DNA from: Colius striatus
Lineage: Eukaryota > Chordata > Aves > Coliiformes > Coliidae
NCBI RefSeq assembly: GCF_028858725.1
Contig: NC_084776.1
Coordinates: 1,302,001-1,366,000, forward strand
Reading direction: 5' to 3'
DNA length: 64,000 nucleotides
This document shows positions 1-9,600 of the stretch, piece by piece; positions within the stretch are counted from its first letter, which is position 1, and every line of letters starts with the position of its first letter. Both the position numbers and the translations under genes were made by a program. The notes beneath the pieces were generated by a model. That model worked only from the letters and a program-made list of their open reading frames with translations, searched no databases and had not been told where the DNA came from.

Positions 1-140
1 CTCCCCCAGCTCCCTGGGCAGCCTGGCACAGGGGCTGACACCCCTCTCAGGGAAACAGTTCTGCCTCAGCTCCAACCTCACCCTCCCCTGGGGCAACCTG
101 AGGCCGTTTTGTCTTGTCCTGTCACTCATTACCAGAGAGA
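1..140 (-). repeat. CR1 LINE 3'-end fragment (antisense)
   Basis: Reverse complement carries the common CR1 tail phrases (a run reading as 'ctgaggcagaactgtttccc' followed by 'caggctgcccagggagctgg'). It is cut by the window edge and lies inside FAAP100 intron 1. The same phrases recur at 54.9, 56.9, 58.0 and 62.1 kb, which supports one family. The boundary at 140 is approximate. Confidence 0.75.
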
Positions 141-314
141 AGATACTGGAGAGCTGGAGACCCCAGTAAAGAGACCCCAGGAAGGACCCTGTGCTGGGGG
201 ACACAACTGGAGTCCCCCTCACCTTCATTCTGTCCTGAGCCCCACAGCACGCTCCCAGCCTTGGGGGGGTGGCAGGGTCCCAGGGTGAAGCCCCCTCCCC
301 AGCAGGCCACTCAC

Positions 315-479
315 CTTCAGCACCTTCCCCTCCTGGTCGTACACATAGACGAACTCGCTGCCGTTGGAGAGGTAGATCTCGTTCTCGTGGCACAGCACGC
401 GGGGCTTGCCCGCCACCAGCCCCCCCAGCGGGCAGCAGAAGCCGGCCAGGTAATCCACCCTATGGCCCACGTGTGCCAT
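315..479 (-). CDS. FAAP100: FAAP100, first coding exon only (partial gene)
   Basis: FAAP100 is a core subunit of the Fanconi anaemia nuclear complex, where it works with FANCB and FANCL in the ubiquitin ligase module. Only the N-terminal 55 codons are in the window. The protein begins MAHVGHRVDYLAGFCCPLGG and continues through AGKPRVLCHENEIYLSNGSE and VYVYDQEG, which I recognise as the conserved FAAP100 start. The start codon is at 479-477. The exon ends at 315 before a strong GTGAGT donor (314-309), and a likely acceptor at 495-496 puts 15 nt of 5' UTR in the same exon. The rest of the gene continues leftwards out of the window. FAAP100 is also the neighbour of NPLOC4 in human 17q25.3, in the same orientation. 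Non-coding first exons probably lie in the CpG island at 940-1350. Confidence 0.9.
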
Positions 480-644
480 GGCTGCGGTGCCAGCCTGGGG
501 GCACGGGGGTGGGGGTCAGTGGTGATGGGAGGGGGGGTCACCTGTGCTCCAGCGGGCACCAACGGGAAGAGGACAGACCCCTTCTGTGAGCACCTCGGGG
601 GGCAGGCTCAGCACAGCCCTCTCAGGGCCTCTGACAGCCCCAGA

Positions 645-872
645 TGTGCATTAACCCAGCCCCACAGACCCCTGACCCTGCCCTACAACCCCTGATCCAG
701 CCCCACAGACTCTTGACCCAGCCCCACAGCTTCTTAACCCACCCCCACAGCCCCTAACCCAGCCCCATAGACCCCTGACACAGCCCTACATCCCCATACC
801 CAGCCCTACAACCCCTTACCCAGCCCTACAACCCCACATCCAGCCCCAGAGCCCCTCATACCACTGTCTCAG
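645..872. repeat. Degenerate minisatellite, unit about 23 bp
   Basis: About ten imperfect copies of a C-rich unit resembling cagccccacagacccctgac follow each other. Copies differ by substitutions and small length changes. The tract lies just upstream of the FAAP100 first coding exon, within its presumed 5' intron. No coding potential is apparent. Confidence 0.7.
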
Positions 873-939
873 ACCTACATGTCCCCCCCCAAACCGCAGG
901 CTGAGGCTTTCAGCCTCTCCCCACGCCCCTGACTGAGCC

Positions 940-1350
940 TCCCAGCCCCCTACACCCCAGGCCCGGACCTTTCTCCCCCTGCCCCGCTCCGGCCTGAACC
1001 TTCCGGCCCCATCCCTCGCCCCGGGCCCATCCCTTCCCCAGCATCACCCCCGCTGCCGCCCCCCTCCCTCCCCAGGCACCATCCCCGGCCTCCCAGCCTC
1101 ACGTGTCCCCCCGCCCGCCCCCTCAGCCTCAGGCCCCGCATCCCGCCCCCCCATCGCGTCCCGGAGGGGCTGCGGGTACCGGGCGGGGGGCGCGGGCGGC
1201 TCCGCTTTACGGCTGCGCGGCGGCCGCCGCAATGGGCGGAGAGTTTGCGACAGGCCGTAAAGCGGCGATGGGCGGGACCACAGCGGGGGGGAGGAGGGGG
1301 GGGTGGGACCCCCGGGGGTCGCGGTCGGTACCGGGCCGGGGGGCCGGGGG
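940..1350. promoter_or_regulatory. CpG-rich region, presumed FAAP100 promoter
   Basis: Sharp rise in CpG density with G- and C-runs between the FAAP100 coding exon and the 3' end of the next gene. A possible GTGAGG donor for a non-coding FAAP100 first exon lies at 1102-1097 on the minus strand, but this is weak. No TATA box was seen. Confidence 0.45.
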
Positions 1351-1389
1351 CGTGTCACAGAGCAGCGAGGCGGTGCTGGCGGCAGCGGC

Positions 1390-1395
1390 TTTATT
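1390..1395 (-). terminator. Poly(A) signal AATAAA overlapping the stop codon
   Basis: The stop codon TAA (1396-1394) shares two bases with AATAAA (1395-1390), so the 3' UTR of the secreted-protein gene should be only about 15-25 nt. Confidence 0.65.
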
Positions 1396-2108
1396 AACGG
1401 CGGGTTGCGGCGTGTCGCGCCCCCCCGGAGCCGCCGTGAGCCGCGGGCCGGCGAGCTGAGCCCCCCGCGGGCGGCGGCGGGCCGGGGGGCGCGCGGTGGC
1501 GCTGGGCGCGGGCGGCGGCGGCTCGGGCCCGGCCCAGCCGGTCCAGCAGCGCCTCGGCCTCGGCGAACCGAGCCGACAGCCGCCCCAGCTGCGCCTTCAG
1601 CGCGCTGAAGTCCCGGTACAGCTCGTCCAGAGCCGCCGACAGCGAGCGGATCCTGCGCGGGGCCGGGCGGAGGCGTGAGGGCGCGGGACGGCCGGCAGCC
1701 CCCGGCCCCCGCAGGCCCCGCGGCCCTCACCTGCCGTAGTCGGGCAGCACGGTCTGGTGATCGAACAGCAACAGGTTCCTCATCTGCGAGGTGATGGCGA
1801 ATTTCCAGTTGTCCAGCACCAGCGTCAGGTTGGCGCAGCCCTTGGCCGGCGCCTTCTCGGCTGTGGGGACCGGAGGGGACGGGCTGGTGGGGGCAGCCCC
1901 CTCCCCACCCCCCCCGAGAAGCCCCCAGTCCCCCCCGAGGAGCCTCGGAGCGGCTCCGGGACCCGCAGCCCGGCAGGGGTCAGGGGCAGTGGGGAGGGGC
2001 TGGGGGCAGGGGGGTACCGGCCGCTCCGTCCCACGCCGCCGGCCGCCGCTTCGGTTGGGCAGCAGAGCCCAGAGCCAGGAGCAGCAGGAGGGGGAGAAGC
2101 CGGCGCAT
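1394..2108 (-). CDS. Small secreted coiled-coil protein, unrecognised (159 aa)
   Basis: Three coding exons join in frame: 2108-2018, 1860-1731 and 1652-1394, with GT-AG junctions (donors at 2017 and 1730). The product is 159 residues. Residues 1-17 form a clear signal peptide (MRR then a leucine run ending GSAA). A KRR basic patch follows at 20-22, a single cysteine at 39 and an N-glycosylation sequon NLT at 41-43. A hydrophobic/aromatic segment runs about 45-70. Residues about 77-112 have heptad-like leucines ([18 protein letters not shown]), suggesting a coiled coil. The C-terminus is low complexity, rich in Ala, Arg, Pro and Gly. A non-coding first exon ending at 2251 fits a good donor and an acceptor four bases before the ATG. 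I do not recognise the family. It is probably secreted or lumenal; no function is proposed. The low-complexity tail is the part most open to error. Confidence 0.72.
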
Positions 2109-2250
2109 GGCGCTGCCGGGGGGAAGAGCGTGGTGAGAAGGGCCCAAGGACAGGGAAGCCCCGAGGCCGGGTGGCTGTGTGGCGCCGTGTCCCCGAGGGC
2201 TGGGCGTGAGGGGGGTCCCACGGCCGCTGCCGCCCCTTTCTGCCTCCTAC

Positions 2251-2370
2251 CTGTGCCACTCGCCGGGCTCGGCTCCGCCGGCTCTGGCTCGGCACAGCTC
2301 CTGCCTCCCCTTTTGAAGGCTGGGGGCTGGCGCGGGGCCCGGCCCACGCGGCCCCGGCGCTGATTGCAAA
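2251..2370 (-). promoter_or_regulatory. Probable promoter and non-coding exon of the secreted-protein gene
   Basis: On the minus strand an ATTGCAAA motif (2370-2363, C/EBP-like) precedes CCTTCAAAAGG (2319-2309, TATA-like). A presumed transcript start near 2285 and a donor at 2250 (CAG then GTAGGAGG) follow. The matching acceptor, a C-rich tract then CAG, ends at 2113. A TATA-like promoter would suggest tissue-restricted expression. This is inference from motifs. Confidence 0.45.
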
Positions 2371-2478
2371 CAGACCGGCGGGGCCCAGGGCTGAGGACGG
2401 GGGCTGCAGCGGCCCCGGGTCCTGCCGTGTCCCCCCCGCGGCTGACAGAAGCACAGACGGGCTCTGGTTTCAGGTGCG

Positions 2479-2484
2479 TTTATT
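2479..2484 (-). terminator. NPLOC4: NPLOC4 poly(A) signal AATAAA
   Basis: TTTATT on the plus strand, about 1.2 kb beyond the NPLOC4 stop codon. It lies only about 110 bp from the putative promoter elements of the downstream secreted-protein gene, so the two genes are tightly packed in tandem. Confidence 0.7.
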
Positions 2485-3685
2485 CAACGTTACTCGCAGC
2501 CCCTGTGCCAGGGGCCGGCTGCTCCCGGCGCCCCTGCAGCCCCCAGCACCCACGAGCCCAGGGGAAAAGCAGCCCCGTGGCTGGACAAAGCCGACGGGGA
2601 GGCCACGAGGGGTGCCAGGGCAAGGGCAATGCCATCCTGGTGCAGGATGGAGCCTCCTCCCTCCCTCTGAGAGGCTGTGATGGAACTGGTGCCCCCTAAA
2701 CCTGCAGTGCCCAGGGCAGGGGGTCTCCAGGAGGTGGCAGAGGCCTGGGGAGGGCAGAGCTGAGCCCCCAGCAGCATCTGCCTGACCCTTCCCAGCCCCT
2801 GCAGCGAGGGCACAGCCAGAGCCCCGGGAGGTGGGCACAGGGGAAAGTGCCTCCCTCACCAACTCCTGGCCCAGGGGCGCAAGGAGGGTGCCCAAGTTCT
2901 GTGGTTCTCCCAGCATGGCCTCACTCTGTGGGTCAGCTGCAGTCCCAGGAGCCTGGCACCTGCCCCAGGAGCTGAAGGGCTCTCTGTGGGGTGAGGGGGC
3001 ACAGGGGGGACACCCCCCATGCAGCCCCATGGGTGCTGAGGCAGCTCTGCCACGCGAGAGGGAGCGAGTGCAGCTCGGTGCCGTGCGTGGCACGGGAGCA
3101 CTGCCAAGCCAAGAGCTGGCACATGCCCACTCCTTGCCCTGTGCCAAGGCAGGGGAGGCCCCATCCTGCTCCAGGAAGGCTGCCAGCGTTGGGGCTCAGC
3201 CTGGCAGAGCTGCTGTCTGGCCCAGCGCCGTTCCCAGGCAGCCGCTCGCTCGGCCTGTGCCGGCTCAGCACGAAAGCCGAGGGCAGCCGGGGCTGGGGCA
3301 CGCAGGGGAAGGGGAGCACGGGGAGGCCGCTTCAGGCAGGCAAGCGAGCGAGGAGGGAGGTGTCCTGGCTGGCCACAGCCCCCCCAGGCCCCAGCACCCA
3401 CCCAGGAGCGGGCGAGGGGGGCAGTTGGGGGTGGCAGGGGGCAGCCCCCACCTCCCTGGGCGAAGGCTGAGGCTGAGCATCGGCTCCCCGAGCTGAGGGA
3501 CAGCCAAGATAAAGCCAGGGCGCCTGGCTCCTGCTGCTGTGACTATGGGGCCACCCCAGAAAGGAGCAGGAGGCAAGAGGGGAAGGGCTGGAGGCACCCC
3601 CAGCCCCGCTCCACACCCCGGGGGAGGGGGGCAAGCGTCAGGGAGGAGGGGAGGGGGCAGCTGCTGCTGCTGGGGGTCCGGGGGC

Positions 3686-6600
3686 TCAGGCACGGGGCAG
3701 GCTGCACATCTCGCAGTGGTCTGTGCCGGGCTGGTTCATGAAGGTGCAGTGCTGGCAGCCCCACATGGCCGCCGAGGCCGCGTGTGCCGAGCCGCCCACG
3801 GCGCCATAGTCCGGCAGCCCCGGCAGCTGCACGCCCACGGTGCCTGCGGAGGGGAGACGGCCCTGAGCGCGGGCAGCGGGCACCAGCCCTGCCCCAGCTG
3901 GGCTCCCAGCGCGGGCTGGAGCCTCCCTGCACACACGCTGCCCCTCGACCCCGGGGGCAGATCTCCCGCTGCAGCCCCTCCCCGGCTCAGCCCCACAGTG
4001 GCACCGGCCTCAGGGCCAAGGGACTCCCCTCCCCCCGTCCCTGAGGGACCCCTGTTCTTACTGCAGAGCTGCTCGATGGTGGCCCACTGCTCTGACTTCT
4101 TCCAGGTCTGTGCCAGCTCCTCGTTCTTGGTCCTCACAGCTTCCAGTAACAAGCTGATGCTGTCCTGGAGGCCAGAGGAAGGAAATCAGCTCTCTGCTCC
4201 AGTGCCCAGGCTGGCTCCCTGCCCCCCTGCCCGCCCCACACCGCCCACAGCAAGGCAGAACCATGAGTTATGTCCATTACCCCTTGTTCTGTTGCTGGGC
4301 ACCATGGATCAAAGTGTCCCCCATCCTCCTGACACCCACCCTTTAGGTACTGGTGTTAATGAGATCCCCCCTCAGTCTCCTCCAGACTAAACAGCCCCAT
4401 AAGGAAGATGCTCCAGTCCCCTCAGCATCTTGCTGGCCCTGCACTGGCCTCTCTCCAGCAGTTCCCTGAACTGGGGAGCCCAGAACTGGACACAGGGTTC
4501 CAGATGAGGCCTCAGCAGGGCAGAGCAGAGGGGCAGCACAACCTCCCTCGAGCTGCCCATGAGGATTCTGTTTCCAGCTCCCAGAGCTGCAGCTGAGGAG
4601 GCTCTGCCTGCTCTGTGCCTGTGCTAACAGCCCCTCACTGCTCCAGGCGCTGAGAGACAGCCCTTGGTTTAGTCAGGGGCTTTGGTCTCTCTTTTTAAAC
4701 CTTCTACCAAGAGCTCTGCCTGGAAGCAGAGGTGTTGGGGCAGTGAGGGGCCTGCTCTGCAGGCCCAGGGCTCCCTCAGGGCCCCGACTCCTCCCCGTTA
4801 CGTACCCGCAGGGGCATGACCTCGTTTGTCACCAGGAAGAGGAGCAGATGGAAATCAGAAATGATGTCTAGGAAAATGGAGGAAGTATTTTGGGACAGGT
4901 ATGTGGCCAAGCTGTGGAAGTCCTAGAGAGAGAGTAAGAGAGGGCAGTCACTTGCCTCCACATCATACTTCTGTGTTGCTGTTCAGGTCCATTAACAGGA
5001 AGGTCCTGAACCCTTCCTGTCTCTGCAACGTGCAGACACCCTCCCAAAGTCAGCTCCTAGCCTGGCTGAGCTGCAACTAACAGCTTCCAGAGAAAAAGAG
5101 CTCTGAGCCCACACTACCCAAGCTCAACAGCCCCAGGGGGAGCAGAGCAGATCTCGGACCAAAGACACACCGAGCAGAGGCCAGTCCCCAAGGGAAAGAG
5201 GCAGATGAGGACAAAGCTGCCCCTTCCTCCCCACCCTTTCTCTGCTCTGGAACCTGGGTGCCCTCAGAATGGAGCACAGAGCTGCTGCTGAGCAGCTGAG
5301 CCCTTCTCATGGTGACTTCTGGAGGAAGCCTCAGAGAAACGAGCTGCTGTTGCTTTAAAGCAACTGTGTGTGTCAGCAACGTCTGGCCAGTGCCTCGAGC
5401 TGCCCAGCAGCTGCCTCTGCTCAACACCATCAGCCTCCAGCACTCAAAGGGCTCTGTGTTTACAAAATTCCACCCAGGAAGAGAAGCCAGCACTCCCAGA
5501 GCTGCAGCAGCAGCCCCTCATCCCGCTCCTGCCCGCAGGGAGAAGCGGGTCCTGTGCTGTCACCGTGGGGCTGGAGCCCCTCAGCCTCTGGCGCTGGCTG
5601 GGAGGTGCCAGCCCTGCACAGAGCCAGGAGCCATGGTTGCCACTGGCAAGCTGGTGGCCTTGGCAAGCTCTGGGTGATGGGGGCGAGTGAAGGGCACAGG
5701 CAGCAGCGCTGGTCCCCGTCGCTCCTTACCTGAGTTTCTCCCAGCACATCACGGTTCTCGATGGGAAATGGGTTTTGAGAAATAGAAAAGGTGTAGACTG
5801 GATCCTTGGGGAAAGTTGTAGTAATCTGAAAACAACACAAGAAAGGCTGCTCAGAGCTTTGGCAGCGCGAGGGGGAAGCAGGATGTGGCTCCTGACAGCT
5901 GGTGGGTGACAGGCTCCAGCTCAGCCAGGGCAGCTGGGCCCTTACAGCAGGGACCTGCTGGTGGCTTTGACACTGGAGGGGCTACTGCAGTGAGCACAGC
6001 CCCTGGCTAACCAACCTGGGCACGTGCTGAGCTCGGTTGTGCCGAGTGCTGCCTCCCCGTGCCCGCGGGACACGGCCTGTGCCGGGGCAGCTGCACCACG
6101 CCAGTTGCTCCAGGTGGATTTAACCGTTACTGGCACGTCTCTAACTCCAGCACTATCATCTGTCAGCCAAATTATTTGCTTTCCTGCTGTAAGGATTTCC
6201 TTTCCAAGGGGCAGAGCCGTGCCTGGGGCCTGGCAGTGCCAGCTGACGGGGAGGCAGCAGCCCTGCCCCGGCCCAGCCGCCAGCTCCCTCCCCCAGGCAC
6301 AGGCATTTCTGTACAACCTGGTGTGCTGAGTCACGGGAAGGAGACGGGTTCTGCATTGTTGCTGAGACACAGGCAACTGGAGCTTTCAATTAGCTGCCCG
6401 TGAGGCAGTGCCCGTGAGGCAGTGCCTGGCACACGGACCCGTGGGGTTGGCTGTTCCCCTGCCGCGGGGCTCTGTGCCAGCTGAGAGCTGGGATAAGGCA
6501 CCAGGCGGGGCCTGCCCGGGCAGCAGCGTGTTCCCAGCACCCCTGACCCCACAGGGCACCACACTGCCCCTCCCCTGTGCCTGGCAGCCAAACAGGGAGG

Positions 6601-9600
6601 GAAAGGGGAAAGGGGAAAGGGGAAAGGGGAAAGGGGAAAGGGGAAAGGGGAAAGGGGAAAGGGGAAAGGGGAAAGGGGAAAGGGGAAAGGGGAAAGGGGG
6701 AGGAGAGAAGAGAGAAGAAAGGAGAGGAAAGAAGAGGAAAGGGAGGGGAAGGGGAAAGGAAAAGGGAAAGGAAGAGCATGTGTCTTATGAATCACCTCTG
6801 CTGTGAGTTTCAGGGGTGGGTTGAGAACTTGACTCCACCCTGCCCACCCCCTGCTGAAAGCAAACAGAAGGAACACTCACGTCTATGATGAGGTACTCCA
6901 CGGGCAGTGGCCGTGCCAGCTGCGTGATCTCGTTGCCAAACTTGTCTATGTCCTGGAAACAGAAGAAAAGCAGAGCCTTATGAGTGCTGGGCATGGAAGT
7001 GGTGTGAAGCCCGTGGGATCCTGCCCTGCAGATGCCCACACAGGCACCCAGGGAGCCTCAGCTCTGGCACAGCACCGACGGGGGTGGAGAAGAAGCTGCT
7101 GGGATGTGGCTGGGTGCTGTGGAGCTGCCTGGGGCTAGAGATCCCCAACCCCAGCAGCCAGGGCCTCTGCTCCCTCAGCAGCCGAGGGATTGTGTGGCCA
7201 CAAACCACCTTGGGCTTGTCTGCCTCAGCCCTTGCCCTGGGAGGGGTGCCTGGTGTTACCTGTGAAGCAGCAGCAGTGTCTGTGACCCCAGGGCTGGCCC
7301 CGTGGCTGCCACCTCGGCCAGGGCAAACCCAACTGGCTGCAAAACCCACCACGAGGCTCTGCCCCAGCTCTGGCTTGGGAAGCCAGGCCCAGACCCGAAG
7401 AGCCAGCACATCACAAGGAGGAAACTTGTTTGGCTTTGCCAGGCGAATGGAACATAAAGTGTAATTACAGAGCAGAGCGGGCAGCATATGCTCGTTCATC
7501 ACAAGGTGACAATTAGACGTGATTGATGTCAAACACGCCGGGTTCAAAGGCAGCTGCAGGAATAAATCCATGAGAACTGGCACTTTTCATTAAGGATTCT
7601 GTAAGAGGGGGTTGTATTTTCTACCTAAATCATCACTTAACGTGTGATAAATCATTCATGGAGCCCCAGATAAATCACACGCCCGGAACTGCCAGTCGGG
7701 GGCTTTAACGTAAAGTTTCTGTGCATCGAGCTCTGGGGAGCCCCGGGGCTGGAGGCAGAGCCGCCCGACCCCTCGGGGCTTCGGGGGACCCCGGCGGGGG
7801 GAGGAGCTGAGAGCAGCCCGTCCCCCGGACGCTCCCTCCTCCCGCCGCCGGCGGCGGCTCTGGCTCTGCGTTCTGTTCCTCTCGAGGCAGCACAAATATG
7901 CGGCTCGGCAGCCAGCACCCAGCTCTGCCCCAGCACCCCGACGGCCCCGAGCCGAGCAGGCTCCGGCACGCTGCTCCCTGCAGGCTGCAGCCCCCTCCCC
8001 AGGCAGCCCCTGTCCCCACCAAACAGGTCCCTTTGGAAGACAAAAATCTACCTTCCAGCCTTTGAAGCTCCTCTTTAAAAGCAACCCCGATAAGGATCTC
8101 TGCTCCTGGAACGTGACAGGTTGTTGGCCCCGTGGTTATTTCAGCAACGAGCCCGGTGGCTCGTGGCCTCAGATCTCCCCGGCTCTGACAGCAGCGGGAG
8201 GAGACAGTGGAGCCTTTGCAGGGAGATCACAGGACCTTGAGAGCTAAGCTGCCTCTAGATCTCAGTGATACTGAGAGAGGCAGGAATCAAATCCAATCAG
8301 ACCGAATCGAGCTTCCCAAACACAACCCTGCCCCTGCAAGAACGAACCTGCAACGGCTCACACGTAATTAGCCCATCTGGAATTCATTTTCAAATCTAAT
8401 TAAGTTCTAATATGCAGAAACATTTTTCCAGCACCTGTTTGCTTTAATCTCAGCCTCTGGGGTTTTCCACCTCCAATACCTTTCTCTTTAATGTCACCCT
8501 GCCCGGCCCTTGAGACACACACTAGACTGTTAGTACCAAACTGCTCCCCAGGACGTGTCCCAGCTCTGCCCCTCCTCACACACAAAGCCCCCCCTGCAGT
8601 GCTGACACTCTTCTCCAACCCCCACATGCCATTTTATTAGGCAATTACATTTTAAAGGTCTTAACAAACGTCAAGCAGGGAGAGAGATATCTTCATCCTG
8701 AGCCCAGCAGCCACCCAGGCCCCAGAAGTGCCTCTCAGCACAACCCCTGGAGCCCGAGACCCCCCAAAGCCACGAACACCCGTTGGCAGCTGCTCCAAAG
8801 GGAGGCCAGGAAGGGGTTAACCAGGGCAGAAGTATTTGGCTCGTGGACAAAACCAAACGCCCCACAAGCCTGAGACCTGGGCAATGTATCATCCCCAAAG
8901 ACAGCAGCAAAATGGCAAAAGGGAGATTGTATCAGGCACTGGGATTAGAACCTCAAAGCCTCAAAACAGGGTGAGGGGCAGGAGCTACAGAGAGATGAGG
9001 GCAAAGAGGGGAAAGGCTCCTGCTGCCTCAGGGTGTTCCACGGAGGGTGAGGGGAGCAGCCCAGGAGGCTGCCAGCCAGGAAGGAGCTCCAGCTCCGTGT
9101 CCCAGGGCTGGTCAGGGGTCAGCACCCCGTGCCCTCAGCATCCCCTTCCCCAGGGCTCTGCTGAAGGCAGCAGCCAGGCCTGGCCTGGGGGAATAAAGCC
9201 CAACCTCACTCATCCCTCTGCTGACTTCCACAAGCTCCCCCAAGCAGTTCTGACCCTCCAGGTGCTTCCCTGGGCAGTTCCGACCCCCCCAGGCTCTTCC
9301 CTGGGCAGTCCTGACCCCTCACACACCCCCAGACACAAGCGACTTCTCTGAGAGCAAAGATAGGTCAGTGAGAGTTGCAACCCTTCTCAGGAGACTCCTC
9401 ATGAGCTAATGCAGCATCCTCCCCTCCCAGAGCAGCTGGGACATTTAAGGCTAAGGCGGCTCTCGCAGCCCTTGGTGTGAGGCCAGCCAGGGGAAGTCCT
9501 GCGCTGCTCACCCTGAGCTGCCTGCAGACAAGGCTGTTCCAAAGCAGAGGGCTGGAAGGCCAGGAGTGCCAGGCTGGGACGTGCCAGCCTGCCTCAGAGG

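Noticed and set aside
6577-6888. Lys/Gly-repeat open frames over the purine tract
   Set aside because: A direct translation of the GGGGAAA simple repeat; intronic.
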